DNA of 41,962 nt from Oscillospiraceae bacterium (lineage in GTDB: Bacteria; Bacillota; Clostridia; Oscillospirales; Oscillospiraceae). How positions within the stretch are numbered: the stretch's first letter is position 1; each line of letters starts with the position of its first letter. The translations under genes and the position numbers were made by a program. The stretch covers positions 1 through 41,962 of the forward strand of contig JAGFXR010000014.1 in NCBI GenBank assembly GCA_017861365.1, read 5' to 3'. The notes beneath the pieces are model-generated. The model was given only the letters and a program-made list of their open reading frames with translations, did no database searches and was not told where the DNA came from. Below, piece after piece: positions 34,024 through 41,926 of the stretch.

Positions 34024-35301
34024 TTGATCAATGTCAATAATTTAAACGCTATTTCCAAATCCAGAAAATACCCCAAGGGAACGATATTCAATCGGCCCGG
34101 CAGCTCGGATACGATGTTTATTCTCCTTCAAGGTGATGTTGTGCTTCTTGATCCCAGAGACAACAGCATCATTACTTCCGTCGGGCCAGGGGACTTTTTT
34201 GATGATAGCGCGCTTCTTGGCAGCTGCCGGGATACCATTACGCTTGCGGTTACAGACGTGATCGCGCTCCCCATCAGCCGACAGTCTGCGGCGGATTTTA
34301 TTGCCGAAGAGCCTGAAATCACCCTTGAGCTTCTCCAGATGATGAGTTCCCGGTTTGATCAGCTTCTCACCGACTACGAAACCCGCTGCGGACGCCGGTG
34401 GGTCGCGCAGCGGCCGACGCTAGCCGAAACGCCCTCTGAATCCGAAAAGCCGGAACGGCCGAAAAAAACGCCCGCGCCCGCGGCGGAAGCCCAGTCCGCG
34501 CCTGCGGCAAAGAATGTGTCCAAGAAAAAAGGCAGCGCCGTTTCTTCCGCATTTCCTTTATTCCCCGCTGGTCATCAGGGGCATTACGAGCTTCATCTGC
34601 CCAGTGATGATCGTGAACATTTGATGGAGAAGGAATATCACTGCCCCCTCTGTCATGAGAAATTTAAGGCGCTGAAGGTAAGAACCTCCAAGCTGACTTT
34701 GACCCGCACCGACCACGACATGCGCAGAATCTACCACGAGCTTGAACCTAACTATTACGAAATTGTCACCTGCCCCCACTGCCTCTACAGCGCACTGTTC
34801 TCCACCTTTGAAAAGCCGGATATCACCAGAGGGATCGTTGAATCCGAGCTTCAGGGACTCAAACAACAGACAAATCTGGTTTTCAATCTTCAGCCTGAGC
34901 CACCCACGGTCTTTGCGCAATATTATTTGGCGTTGTTCTGTGCCCCCAAATGCCTTAAGCAGCCCCAGCTGTCAACGGCGAAGCTGTTTTTGAAATTGAG
35001 CTGGATTTACCACGACTGCGGCGATCAGCAGATGGAAACGGAAATGCTGCGGCAAGCCCTCGATGCTTACATGGATGCTCATATTGAACTGCAAATCCCC
35101 GAAAGTCAGGAACAGCAGCTCTGCATGATCATGGGAGAGATCTGTTTTAAACTCGGCGATTTCAAGAAAGCCAGAGAATACTACCACAAGGCGAAAATCA
35201 ACCGCGCCGGAACGCCGGTTCTGCAAAAACAGGCGGAAGACCGAATGGACGACATTAAATCCCTGATGAAGCAGAACGCGGCAGCCTCTTTGGCAGAGTG
35301 A
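34024..35301 (+). CDS. Cyclic-nucleotide-binding domain / DUF2225 / TPR protein
   Basis: A 425-residue cytoplasmic protein of unknown function. Residues about 1-115: cNMP-binding beta-barrel (GTIFNRPGSSDTMFILLQGD; GDFFDDSALLGSCRDT), with an Arg kept but the usual FGE changed to FDD, so ligand binding is uncertain. Residues about 130-175: Pro/Ala/Lys-rich linker. Then DUF2225, a zinc-ribbon-like part with two CxxC pairs (YHCPLCHEKFK; TCPHCLYSALF). The C terminus has TPR-like helices (EICFKLGDFKKAREYYHKAK). No helix-turn-helix. Start TTG at 34024, with GGAGG 8 bases ahead; a TTG at 34000 precedes that site. Stand-alone gene. In some Clostridia DUF2225 proteins occur with or without the CNB part. 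Confidence 0.8.
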   Translation: MINVNNLNAISKSRKYPKGTIFNRPGSSDTMFILLQGDVVLLDPRDNSIITSVGPGDFFDDSALLGSCRDTITLAVTDVIALPISRQSAADFIAEEPEITLELLQMMSSRFDQLLTDYETRCGRRWVAQRPTLAETPSESEKPERPKKTPAPAAEAQSAPAAKNVSKKKGSAVSSAFPLFPAGHQGHYELHLPSDDREHLMEKEYHCPLCHEKFKALKVRTSKLTLTRTDHDMRRIYHELEPNYYEIVTCPHCLYSALFSTFEKPDITRGIVESELQGLKQQTNLVFNLQPEPPTVFAQYYLALFCAPKCLKQPQLSTAKLFLKLSWIYHDCGDQQMETEMLRQALDAYMDAHIELQIPESQEQQLCMIMGEICFKLGDFKKAREYYHKAKINRAGTPVLQKQAEDRMDDIKSLMKQNAAASLAE

Positions 35302-35334
35302 TGAACGTACCGGCCTCAGCCTCCCACGGCGGGG

Positions 35335-36123
35335 CTAACTGCCTGCCGCAAACCGGATCACGTTATAGGAATCTATGACGCAAATCAATATGATCACCAC
35401 CCGGAGCAGCCGCTCCACCATTTGATTGCTCATCCGGGCGGAAAGCTTCGCGCCCAGAAGCCCGCCGCAGACTCCTCCGGCCATCATAACGGTCACCTGA
35501 ATCCAGGTAACCGTCGGAACCGTGTGCTGGACGACCGCGGCAGACAGGCTGGCCAGCTGCGCAAACATAATGATATAAATAGAGTTTTTAGCCGCCGTTT
35601 TGGCATCCATGGAAAAAAAGAAAAACAGTGCCGACACAATATAGGGTCCGCCGCCGATACCGAGAAACGCGGAAATGCTTCCCAGGAGCACACCCAAACC
35701 CAAAGACAGCAGCGTGCTTTCGCTGTGGCGGGTGGGGAACCGATTTTTTTGACTCATATAGAACAGTACAAATAGCATCACAAGCAGCAGCAATACCGAC
35801 TGAACGAAACCAAGCAGCCGCTCTTGTGGGAAGGCATGTCTGATCAGCTCAAACAGGCGATTTCCCGCCAGTCCCCCGAAAACAGAGCTGATCGCCAAAG
35901 GCGTTGCGGTGCGAACCTCCAAATGAACGCCGTTGCCTCTGCTCCGGATCAGCGAAGTCACAGACATCGCCAGAACGGAGCTCGACGACAGGAAGCTCAC
36001 CGTACTGACCGGCAGAATCCCAAATCCGTCCAGTATCGGCTTTGTGATAATCCCGCCGCCAAACCCGGCGATGGCTCCCGCGCAGGAGGCCGCCGTCGTA
36101 ATGAAAAATAAAAAGAACTCCAA
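35335..36123 (-). CDS. TauE/SafE family anion exporter
   Basis: A 262-residue membrane protein with about eight helices in two halves. The duplicated family motif is visible: GAIAGFGGGIITKPILDGFG near residue 15-34, and GSISAFLGIGGGPYIVSALF in the second half. The family exports sulfite, sulfoacetate or similar organosulfur anions; the substrate here is unknown. Start TTG at 36123, GGAG 8 bases ahead, giving MEFFLFFITTAAS, the family N terminus; an upstream in-frame ATG (36270) would add a 49-residue charged extension over an inverted repeat and is rejected. Convergent with the CNB-DUF2225 gene. No operon partner. Confidence 0.88.
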   Translation of the reverse strand: MEFFLFFITTAASCAGAIAGFGGGIITKPILDGFGILPVSTVSFLSSSSVLAMSVTSLIRSRGNGVHLEVRTATPLAISSVFGGLAGNRLFELIRHAFPQERLLGFVQSVLLLLVMLFVLFYMSQKNRFPTRHSESTLLSLGLGVLLGSISAFLGIGGGPYIVSALFFFFSMDAKTAAKNSIYIIMFAQLASLSAAVVQHTVPTVTWIQVTVMMAGGVCGGLLGAKLSARMSNQMVERLLRVVIILICVIDSYNVIRFAAGS

Positions 36124-36221
36124 GCCATCATCTCCGCCCTGTCTTAGCTGCGTTTCAGTATACACCCTTTCTCGCGGCTTGGCGAAGCATAAACGGGTAA
36201 ATTTTTTGTCACAGTATGGTA

Positions 36222-36293
36222 AGAACCTGTATTCATCTCCAGAATCCCGGCGCCTCAGGCGCTCCATCACGGTTTCTGATGAATACAGGTTCT
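36222..36293. repeat. 16-bp perfect inverted repeat, nested hairpin
   Basis: AGAACCTGTATTCATC (36222-36237) and its exact complement (36278-36293) enclose a 40-base interior with a second helix (GGCGCCT/AGGCGC type, 36250-36262). No T-run follows on either strand. The form resembles a small palindromic repeat unit; only one copy was noticed. It lies about 100 bases ahead of the TauE/SafE start. Confidence 0.55.
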
Positions 36294-36589
36294 GCTATTA
36301 CCTCGGCCTGTTTTCTGCCACCATTGCGTTAACCGTCCTCGTTTGGGAAAAGTTTTTCTAATCTCCATGATGGTTCCCAATTTCCAGTATTAGCTTGGCT
36401 GATGATTGGCAATATCATGCATGGGCATGAATTCCATTTATTTCTAATGCCAAGCAATCCATGATCAACCTGCCCGCCACCTCCCCAGGCAGGGTTTCCG
36501 TCATTTGCGCCAGGCATGCCCATTTCTATAAAAGGAGATTGCCTTCGTTTGTTCCCACACCCGGACAACTAACCTTTTTCCTGAAATCA
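36294..36589. other. Gap without a supported gene
   Basis: Between the inverted repeat and ytaF. It holds a 9-base inverted repeat, ATGGGCATG (36421-36429) and CATGCCCAT (36515-36523), and a minus-strand frame (36329-36568, TTG start after AAAGG, 79 residues, Gly/Trp-rich) that matches nothing I know. A terminator for ytaF was not found. Confidence 0.4.
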
Positions 36590-37216
36590 TTAGTAATTCC
36601 TGAGCTTCGAAACCGCAAGTAGCATCAGTATGACGCCCCCAAGCCACGAAAAATCAAATTTTGTCATCTTCGTGATCAGCTTTCCGGCAGCACAGCCCAA
36701 AAAAACCGCCAGCACATTCGACATAAACGAAAGCAGGACGAGCCACACATAATTGACCTCCGTGAGTCCGAACCCGAAACCGGCGGCAAACCCGTCCAGC
36801 GACAGCGCCAACGCCAGATAGACCGCTTCCGCCGGTGAGAGCACCTTTGACTGATCAATATCAGCCTTGCTGTTGTCGGCGTACACCGTGAGCACGAAAT
36901 GAACGTCAAACAGCGTCAGGCGAAGCTGACCCGACCGATTCCGACTCTTTGCGATATATCGCTTTAAAACGCTTTCAAAGCTTTTAACCAGCCCCAGAGC
37001 AAACAGAATCAGAACACAGATGACCTGGGTCACACTGACGGGAATCAGCTGACTCACCCCGGACGCGACGACTGTGGATACAGTCAGCGCCGCGGTACAG
37101 ATCACCCCGATGATGGCCATGGACGCTATGGGAATTTTTGTTTGGCTGACTCCGTAAGCAAAACTCGTTGTAAAGGTATCCAGACACAGCGCAATGATGA
37201 GAACGGCTAAAAACAT
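36590..37216 (-). CDS. ytaF: Sporulation membrane protein YtaF (MntP/YtaF family)
   Basis: A 208-residue membrane protein, six helices in two halves. Each half has an Asp-containing helix: CLDTFTTSFAYGVSQTKIP near residues 11-29 and LSLDGFAAGFGFGLTEVN in the second half; this duplicated LD-x-F pattern is shared with MntP but the acidic set and length (B. subtilis YtaF about 210) fit YtaF, which in Bacillus affects sporulation; substrate not known. Start ATG at 37216, GGAG 5 bases ahead. Stand-alone, after the guaB terminator. Confidence 0.8.
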   Translation of the reverse strand: MFLAVLIIALCLDTFTTSFAYGVSQTKIPIASMAIIGVICTAALTVSTVVASGVSQLIPVSVTQVICVLILFALGLVKSFESVLKRYIAKSRNRSGQLRLTLFDVHFVLTVYADNSKADIDQSKVLSPAEAVYLALALSLDGFAAGFGFGLTEVNYVWLVLLSFMSNVLAVFLGCAAGKLITKMTKFDFSWLGGVILMLLAVSKLRNY

Positions 37217-37344
37217 AGATGCTCCATCTCCTCAGGATAGTTTGGAAACCCTCAGCCGGTGCTGTCGCGGACCGGTTTGCGGGACTTTCATTCACAAATC
37301 CATCTTATGCTTCACGCCGCAAAAGAAACCGTGTGGATAACAGC

Positions 37345-37385
37345 AAAAAAGGACCGCGAATTTATGAAATCCTCGGTCCTTTTTT
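37345..37385. terminator. Terminator after guaB (symmetrical)
   Basis: AAAAAAGGACCG (37345-37356) and CGGTCCTTTTTT (37374-37385) are perfectly complementary over 12 bases. It lies 33 bases after the guaB stop on the minus strand and ends in a T-run in both directions. Confidence 0.88.
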
Positions 37386-37418
37386 CTTTTTAAGAAACCA
37401 CAGCCATCCTGCCGCTTC

Positions 37419-38921
37419 TTAAATAAATTTTTTGTTGTCTTTCAGCACCACGTCGTGGGCACCGCCCTCTACAATGCTGGTGGCGGATACCAAAGTGATC
37501 TTTGCGTTTTGCTGCAGCTCCGGGATCGTCAGAACACCGCAGTTGCACATAGTGGAACGCACCTTACTCAGGGACAGCGCCACGTTGTCCTTCAGGCTTC
37601 CGGCATAGGGCACGAAGGAATCGACCCCCTCCTCAAAGGAGAGCTTTTCCCCGCCTCCCAAATCGTATCTCTGCCAGTTCTTGGCCCGGGCGCTTCCCTC
37701 ACCCCAGTATTCTTTCATATAACTGCCGTTCACGCTTACCTTATTGCTGGGGCTCTCGTCAAACCGCGCGAAATACCTGCCCAGCATGATGAAATCCGCG
37801 CCCATGGCAAGAGCCAGCGTCATGTGGTAATCATACACAATGCCGCCGTCGGAGCAGATGGGAACATAAACGCCAGTCTCCTCAAAATACTCGTCTCTCG
37901 CCTTTGCAACCTCAATGATGGCGGTGGCCTGTCCTCTTCCGATGCCCTTCTGCTCCCGGGTAATGCAGATGGCGCCGCCGCCGATACCGACCTTGACGAA
38001 ATCCGCCCCCGCTTTGGCGAGAAACAGGAAGCCCTCTTTGTCCACCACGTTGCCCGCGCCGATTTTAACATCATCTCCGTAGGTTTTGCGAACATAGTCC
38101 AGTGTAATCCTCTGCCATTCGGAAAAACCCTCGGAGCTGTCGATACACAGCACATCCGCCCCAGCGTCCACCAGCGCCGGAATACGCTTCTCGTAGTCAC
38201 GGGTGTTGACGCCGGCGCCCACTCTGAACCGCTTGGAGCTGTCAATCAATTCATTTTCATTTTGCTTGTGGGTATCGTAATCCTTGCGGAATACCATGTG
38301 AACCAGCCGCTGCTGGCTGTCGATAATGGGCAGGCAGTTCAGCTTATGATCCCAGATGATGTCATTGGCCTGCTTCAGGGTTGTGCTCTCGTCGGCGCAG
38401 ATCAAATCCTCAAATTTTGTCATAAAGGTACTGACCTTGGTATCGGGGTCCATACGGCTGACACGGTAGTCCCGGCTGGTAACCAGTCCCACCAGTTTGC
38501 CCGCCGCCGTCCCGTCAGACGTCACCGCCACGGTGGAGTGTCCCGTTCTTTCCTTCAGCCGCAAAATATCGGACAAAGCACCGTCAGGTGAAATATTGGA
38601 ATCGCTGAGCACAAATCCCGCCCTGTGGCTCTTGACTCTGGCCACCATCTCCGCCTGACTCTCAATAGACTGGGACCCGTAAATAAAGGAGATGCCGCCC
38701 TCCTTTGCCAGCGCGATGGCCATCTTGTCATCCGAAACGGACTGCATCACGGCGGATACCAAGGGGATATTGATGGAAACAGGAGCTTCCTCCCCTTTTT
38801 TAAACTTGACCAGCGGCGTTTTCAGACTGACGTTTGCCGGAGTACACTCTGTGGAAGAATAACCGGGAATCAGCAGATACTCTCCGAATGTATGGGAAGG
38901 TTCATTGATAAAAATCGCCAT
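37419..38921 (-). CDS. guaB: IMP dehydrogenase, divergent clade
   Basis: Oxidises IMP to XMP with NAD+, the entry to guanine nucleotide synthesis. 500 residues: (beta/alpha)8 barrel with two CBS domains inserted (about 100-220). The catalytic loop is [20 protein letters not shown], which keeps the Cys but differs from the common GIGPGSICTTR. The flap carries an Arg-Tyr dyad (NWQRYDLGG), the feature that separates IMPDH from GMP reductase. Conserved NVVDKEG and [11 protein letters not shown] are also present. Start ATG at 38921 with AGGAGGAAAGC ahead; an upstream in-frame start at 38960 lacks a site. Own promoter (39044-39072), a hairpin close to the start point, and terminator: a single-gene unit. 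Confidence 0.92.
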   Translation of the reverse strand: MAIFINEPSHTFGEYLLIPGYSSTECTPANVSLKTPLVKFKKGEEAPVSINIPLVSAVMQSVSDDKMAIALAKEGGISFIYGSQSIESQAEMVARVKSHRAGFVLSDSNISPDGALSDILRLKERTGHSTVAVTSDGTAAGKLVGLVTSRDYRVSRMDPDTKVSTFMTKFEDLICADESTTLKQANDIIWDHKLNCLPIIDSQQRLVHMVFRKDYDTHKQNENELIDSSKRFRVGAGVNTRDYEKRIPALVDAGADVLCIDSSEGFSEWQRITLDYVRKTYGDDVKIGAGNVVDKEGFLFLAKAGADFVKVGIGGGAICITREQKGIGRGQATAIIEVAKARDEYFEETGVYVPICSDGGIVYDYHMTLALAMGADFIMLGRYFARFDESPSNKVSVNGSYMKEYWGEGSARAKNWQRYDLGGGEKLSFEEGVDSFVPYAGSLKDNVALSLSKVRSTMCNCGVLTIPELQQNAKITLVSATSIVEGGAHDVVLKDNKKFI

Positions 38922-39007
38922 ATGCTTTCCTCCTGACCTGATTGTTTTGATCCTTATCATTCTGCGTGCCGCCGGCTGCTTTCATCCGGCCACGCATATT
39001 TGACGAT

Positions 39008-39030
39008 AAAAAAAGTACCTGAACCAGGTA
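39008..39030 (-). terminator. Terminator-like hairpin at the very start of the guaB transcript
   Basis: On the minus strand TACCTG-GTT-CAGGTA (39030-39016), one C, then seven T (39014-39008). It falls about 7-30 bases after the predicted start point (near 39037). It may act as an attenuator. A second hairpin (38963-38996, GCGTG..CACGC with GCCGG..CCGGC) follows in the leader, ahead of the ribosome site. Confidence 0.5.
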
Positions 39031-39043
39031 ACCGATTCCATAT

Positions 39044-39072
39044 ATCATACTGAACCGACCAGCGGTTGTCAA
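39044..39072 (-). promoter_or_regulatory. Sigma-A promoter of guaB
   Basis: Minus strand: -35 TTGACA (39067-39072), 17-base spacer, -10 TATGAT (39044-39049). Start near 39037. Confidence 0.8.
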
Positions 39073-39154
39073 GACCTTGCCGGTAAAGACCCGCAATTCC
39101 TCAGCCGGGCCAGGCTCCGCAACTCATTTTAGCCTTTTAACCTGTCCAAAAAAC

Positions 39155-39163
39155 TGATATAAT
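39155..39163 (+). promoter_or_regulatory. Extended -10 promoter of the agmatine operon
   Basis: Plus strand TGATATAAT: perfect -10 TATAAT at 39158-39163 with an upstream TG. The -35 position reads TTTTAA. Leader about 45 bases to the aguA start. It lies back to back with the guaB promoter. Confidence 0.6.
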
Positions 39164-39213
39164 GGTAGCCGCAACACAAGCAACTCATCATACGCAGGGA
39201 GAGATTACCGAAC

Positions 39214-40242
39214 ATGCGCAATGAACAACAGTGTTATATGCCCGCCGAGTGGGCGCCCCATGAGCGAACCCTAATGCAATGGCCCGTGAGGGACTCCATG
39301 GTAAATCCTGAAAACTATGATGCCGTGAGCGCCGATTACGGAAGGATCGCGGCGGCGATCTCGGAATTTGAACCTGTTACCATGCTGATCAACGAGGAAA
39401 GCATGGCGGATGCGTCCGGCCTGTGCGGCGGACGTGCGGAACTTCTGACCGTTGCCCACAGCGACGGATGGTTCCGGGACAACGGGCCAACCTTTCTGTT
39501 AAATGAGGAGAATATCCTCTCCGCGGTCAAATGGCGCTTTAACGCCTGGGGGGAAAAGTACCTGCCCTATGAGCTTGACGACGCGGCGGCTCCCATCGCG
39601 CTGAAACAGCTTCAAATTCCATGGTTCCCTTCCTCCATCATTCTGGAGGGCGGCTCCATCCACACGGACGGCGAGGGAACCCTGCTTACCACCCGGGAGT
39701 GCCTGCTTCACCCCAGCCGCAACCCCGGCCTCTCCCAAGAGGAAATTTCCGCCGAATTGCGCCGCTGTCTCGGCGTCTCTCAGATCATCTGGCTTAACCG
39801 CGGCCTGTCCGGCGACGAGACGGACGGACATGTGGACAACATCGCCTGCTTCGCGGCGCCGGGCGTTGTGCTGATGCAGGTCTGCCGCGACCCGTCCGAC
39901 CCCAATTTTGAGATTACCCAGGAGAATCTGAAGCTTTTGCGCAGCACCAAGGACGCGGCAGGGCGGACGCCGGAGGTCATTGAGCTTCCCCAGCCGCCCG
40001 CGCGCTTTGATAGCGAAAGCCGCCTGACCCTGAGTTATCTGAATTTTTATCTCGTCAACGGCGGATTGCTTCTGCCTGTATTCGGCGGGGACGCCGCGCA
40101 GACCGATGCGCAGGCGGCGGACATACTCCAAAAAACCTTCCCCGGCCGCAGGGTAGTCGCGCTCAATACCAGTGCGCTGATCACCGAGGGGGGCAACATC
40201 CACTGCGTGACCCAGCAGATGCCCCGGGGCATTCATCCCTGA
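39214..40242 (+). CDS. aguA: Agmatine deiminase
   Basis: Hydrolyses agmatine to N-carbamoylputrescine and ammonia. 342 residues, five-blade pentein fold. Landmarks: N-terminal MPAEWAPHERTLMQWP; HSDGWFRDNGPTF with the catalytic Asp; ILEGGSIHTDGEGTLLTT; DETDGHVDNIA holding the catalytic His; and the C-terminal nucleophile C331 in GGNIHCVTQQMPRG. All key residues are present. Start ATG at 39214 with GGGAGAGATT ahead. The aguB gene follows after 39 bases in the same direction, completing the pathway to putrescine. Confidence 0.96.
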   Translation: MRNEQQCYMPAEWAPHERTLMQWPVRDSMVNPENYDAVSADYGRIAAAISEFEPVTMLINEESMADASGLCGGRAELLTVAHSDGWFRDNGPTFLLNEENILSAVKWRFNAWGEKYLPYELDDAAAPIALKQLQIPWFPSSIILEGGSIHTDGEGTLLTTRECLLHPSRNPGLSQEEISAELRRCLGVSQIIWLNRGLSGDETDGHVDNIACFAAPGVVLMQVCRDPSDPNFEITQENLKLLRSTKDAAGRTPEVIELPQPPARFDSESRLTLSYLNFYLVNGGLLLPVFGGDAAQTDAQAADILQKTFPGRRVVALNTSALITEGGNIHCVTQQMPRGIHP

Positions 40243-40281
40243 CCATAAAGTACCCGCAAGGGCCATAACGGAGGAATATCC

Positions 40282-41151
40282 ATGAGACTGGTAAAAGTCG
40301 CCGTCATCCAGATGAGCTGCACCCACCAACGGGAGGAAAATATCGAACATGCGGAGCGGCTGGTGCGCCAGGCGGCCTCACAGGGCGCACAGTTCATTTT
40401 GCTGCAGGAGCTGTTTGAAACTCTCTATTTCTGTCAGGAGGAAAAGCCGGACTATTATGACTTGTCCACCGAGCTGGAGGAAAACCCCGCCGTACGCCAC
40501 TTTCAATCCGTGGCGCGTGAGCTGGGCGTTGTGCTTCCCATCAGCTTTTACGAAAAACGCAACAACGCCAGATACAATTCAGCGGCGGTCATCGACGCCG
40601 ACGGACAGCTTCTGGGCGTTTACCGCAAAAGCCACATTCCGGACGGGCCCGGCTACGAGGAAAAATATTATTTTAATCCCGGGGACACGGGCTTTCGGGT
40701 CTGGAACACCCGATACGGCAAAATCGGTGTCGGCATTTGCTGGGATCAATGGTTTCCGGAAGCCGCGCGATGCATGGCCCTCATGGGGGCAGAGCTGATC
40801 TTCTACCCCACGGCCATCGGCTCCGAACCGGAAAGCCCCGGAGTGGACTCCCGGGATCATTGGCGGCGCTGCATGATCGGCCACTCGGCGTGTAATCTGA
40901 TACCGGTGGCGGCCTCCAACCGGATTGGAACCGAGCGGATCGGCGCCTCTGAAATCCAGTTTTATGGCTCCTCCTTTATCACCGGATCCACGGGAGAACT
41001 GGTGGCGGAGGCCGGCAGAACGGAAGAGGCCGTATTAGTGGCTGAATTTGACTTGGATCAGGCCGCCCAGCAGCGGATCGAATGGGGCGTATTCCGCGAC
41101 CGCAGACCGGAGCTATACAAGGTCATCCTGACCTCCGACGGAACGCTGTAG
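40282..41151 (+). CDS. aguB: N-carbamoylputrescine amidase
   Basis: Converts N-carbamoylputrescine to putrescine, CO2 and ammonia. 289 residues, nitrilase superfamily, with the catalytic triad E43 (LLQELFE), K116 (YRKSHIPDGPGY) and C153 (GVGICWDQWFPE). The WFPEAAR and AIGSEP segments are characteristic of this enzyme among nitrilases. Start ATG at 40282 with GGAGGAATATCC ahead. With aguA it forms a complete agmatine-to-putrescine route; no arginine decarboxylase is in the window. Confidence 0.96.
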   Translation: MRLVKVAVIQMSCTHQREENIEHAERLVRQAASQGAQFILLQELFETLYFCQEEKPDYYDLSTELEENPAVRHFQSVARELGVVLPISFYEKRNNARYNSAAVIDADGQLLGVYRKSHIPDGPGYEEKYYFNPGDTGFRVWNTRYGKIGVGICWDQWFPEAARCMALMGAELIFYPTAIGSEPESPGVDSRDHWRRCMIGHSACNLIPVAASNRIGTERIGASEIQFYGSSFITGSTGELVAEAGRTEEAVLVAEFDLDQAAQQRIEWGVFRDRRPELYKVILTSDGTL

Positions 41152-41272
41152 ACAGCCAGCAGAAAAGCATACTCACGGCCTGCCGCCCGCATGCTCAACC
41201 ATCGGCGAATTTCTCAGTTCACAAAGAGTTCACATTTCATTTTAAGTTTATCCATCCTTTGCATTCCCATCC

Positions 41273-41376
41273 TGTTATAATCATCATGTCAGGATAAGCG
41301 CGATTATTTTCTTCTCCCTTTTCTTTTCATTATTTGGCGGCCGTGATACCTTATTGGTAGAATGGCTGCCTTTTTT
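41273..41376 (+). ncRNA. Candidate small RNA (promoter, short RNA, terminator)
   Basis: On the plus strand an extended -10 TGTTATAAT (41273-41281) is followed, without a reading frame, by a pyrimidine-rich stretch (TTTTCTTCTCCCTTTTCTTT, 41307-41326) and a hairpin GGCGGCC/GGCTGCC with inner TACC/GGTA (41336-41370) and TTTTTT. The RNA would be about 90 bases (from about 41288). The TCTCCC segment is complementary to ribosome-site sequence. The same hairpin could instead terminate aguAB, 185 bases after its stop. No -35 is evident. The rest of 41152-41416 shows nothing else. Confidence 0.4.
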
Positions 41377-41416
41377 ATTCTGCCGCTGTCAGGCAAGGTG
41401 CTGGCACAGCCTCCTT

Positions 41417-41926
41417 TTAAAACGTGTCCCAATGCACCTTTGCGGGATCAAAGCGATCCTCAAAGGGTTTTTCCTTTTGTTTATAGCCCAGCGGGATGAC
41501 TGCGAACGGCATGATGTGCTCCGGCAACTGAAAATAAGCTTGTAATTGGCTGGTCCGCTCCTCCCGGGGGTACATCCCCAGCCAGACAGCGCCCAGCCCC
41601 TCCTCCTCCGCCTGAATGAGAATGGTCTGGGTTGCCGCGGACAGATCCTCTACCCACCATAGGGTGTCAGGATCGGTATTGTGAAGATTGACCATGGTTA
41701 TGACCATAGCAGGAGCCTTAGCCGCACACATAGCATATTCACTCATTTTGGAAATTGCTTCGCAGGCAGCTCGGTCTGTGATAACCAAGAATTCCCAGCA
41801 TCGGCTGTCTTTTGCGGTTGGTGACTGCATAGCCGCCCGAAGAAGATGCTCCAATTTTTCCTGCTCCACCGGACGATCCTCAAATTTTCGAACAGAGCGC
41901 CGCCTCATAATGCTGTTGTGTTCCAT
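41417..41926 (-). CDS. Nitroreductase-family oxidoreductase
   Basis: A 169-residue FMN-dependent NAD(P)H oxidoreductase; reduces nitro groups or quinone-like substrates, physiological substrate unknown. FMN-phosphate motif RRRSVRKFEDRPV near residues 8-20; LLRAAMQSPTAKDSRCWEFLVI gives the second FMN/dimer contact; GLGAVWLGMYPRE and PLGYKQKEKP complete the fold. Begins MEHNSIMRRRSVRKF. Start ATG at 41926, GGGAGG 7 bases ahead. Short for the family (the usual is 170-220). Neighbouring context to the right is outside the window. Confidence 0.88.
   Translation of the reverse strand: MEHNSIMRRRSVRKFEDRPVEQEKLEHLLRAAMQSPTAKDSRCWEFLVITDRAACEAISKMSEYAMCAAKAPAMVITMVNLHNTDPDTLWWVEDLSAATQTILIQAEEEGLGAVWLGMYPREERTSQLQAYFQLPEHIMPFAVIPLGYKQKEKPFEDRFDPAKVHWDTF

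Noticed and set aside
36124-36270. N-terminal extension of the TauE/SafE protein to an ATG at 36270
   Set aside because: It runs through the inverted repeat, is highly charged and is not part of the family; TTG at 36123 has a good site.
36329-36568. 79-codon minus-strand frame, TTG start
   Set aside because: The ribosome site is weak and the composition (Gly, Trp, Cys-rich) is unlike its neighbours; no family recognised. Noted in the gap entry instead.
37455-38591. Plus-strand open frame of 378 codons opposite guaB
   Set aside because: Antisense shadow of a certain IMP dehydrogenase, no ribosome site or motif.
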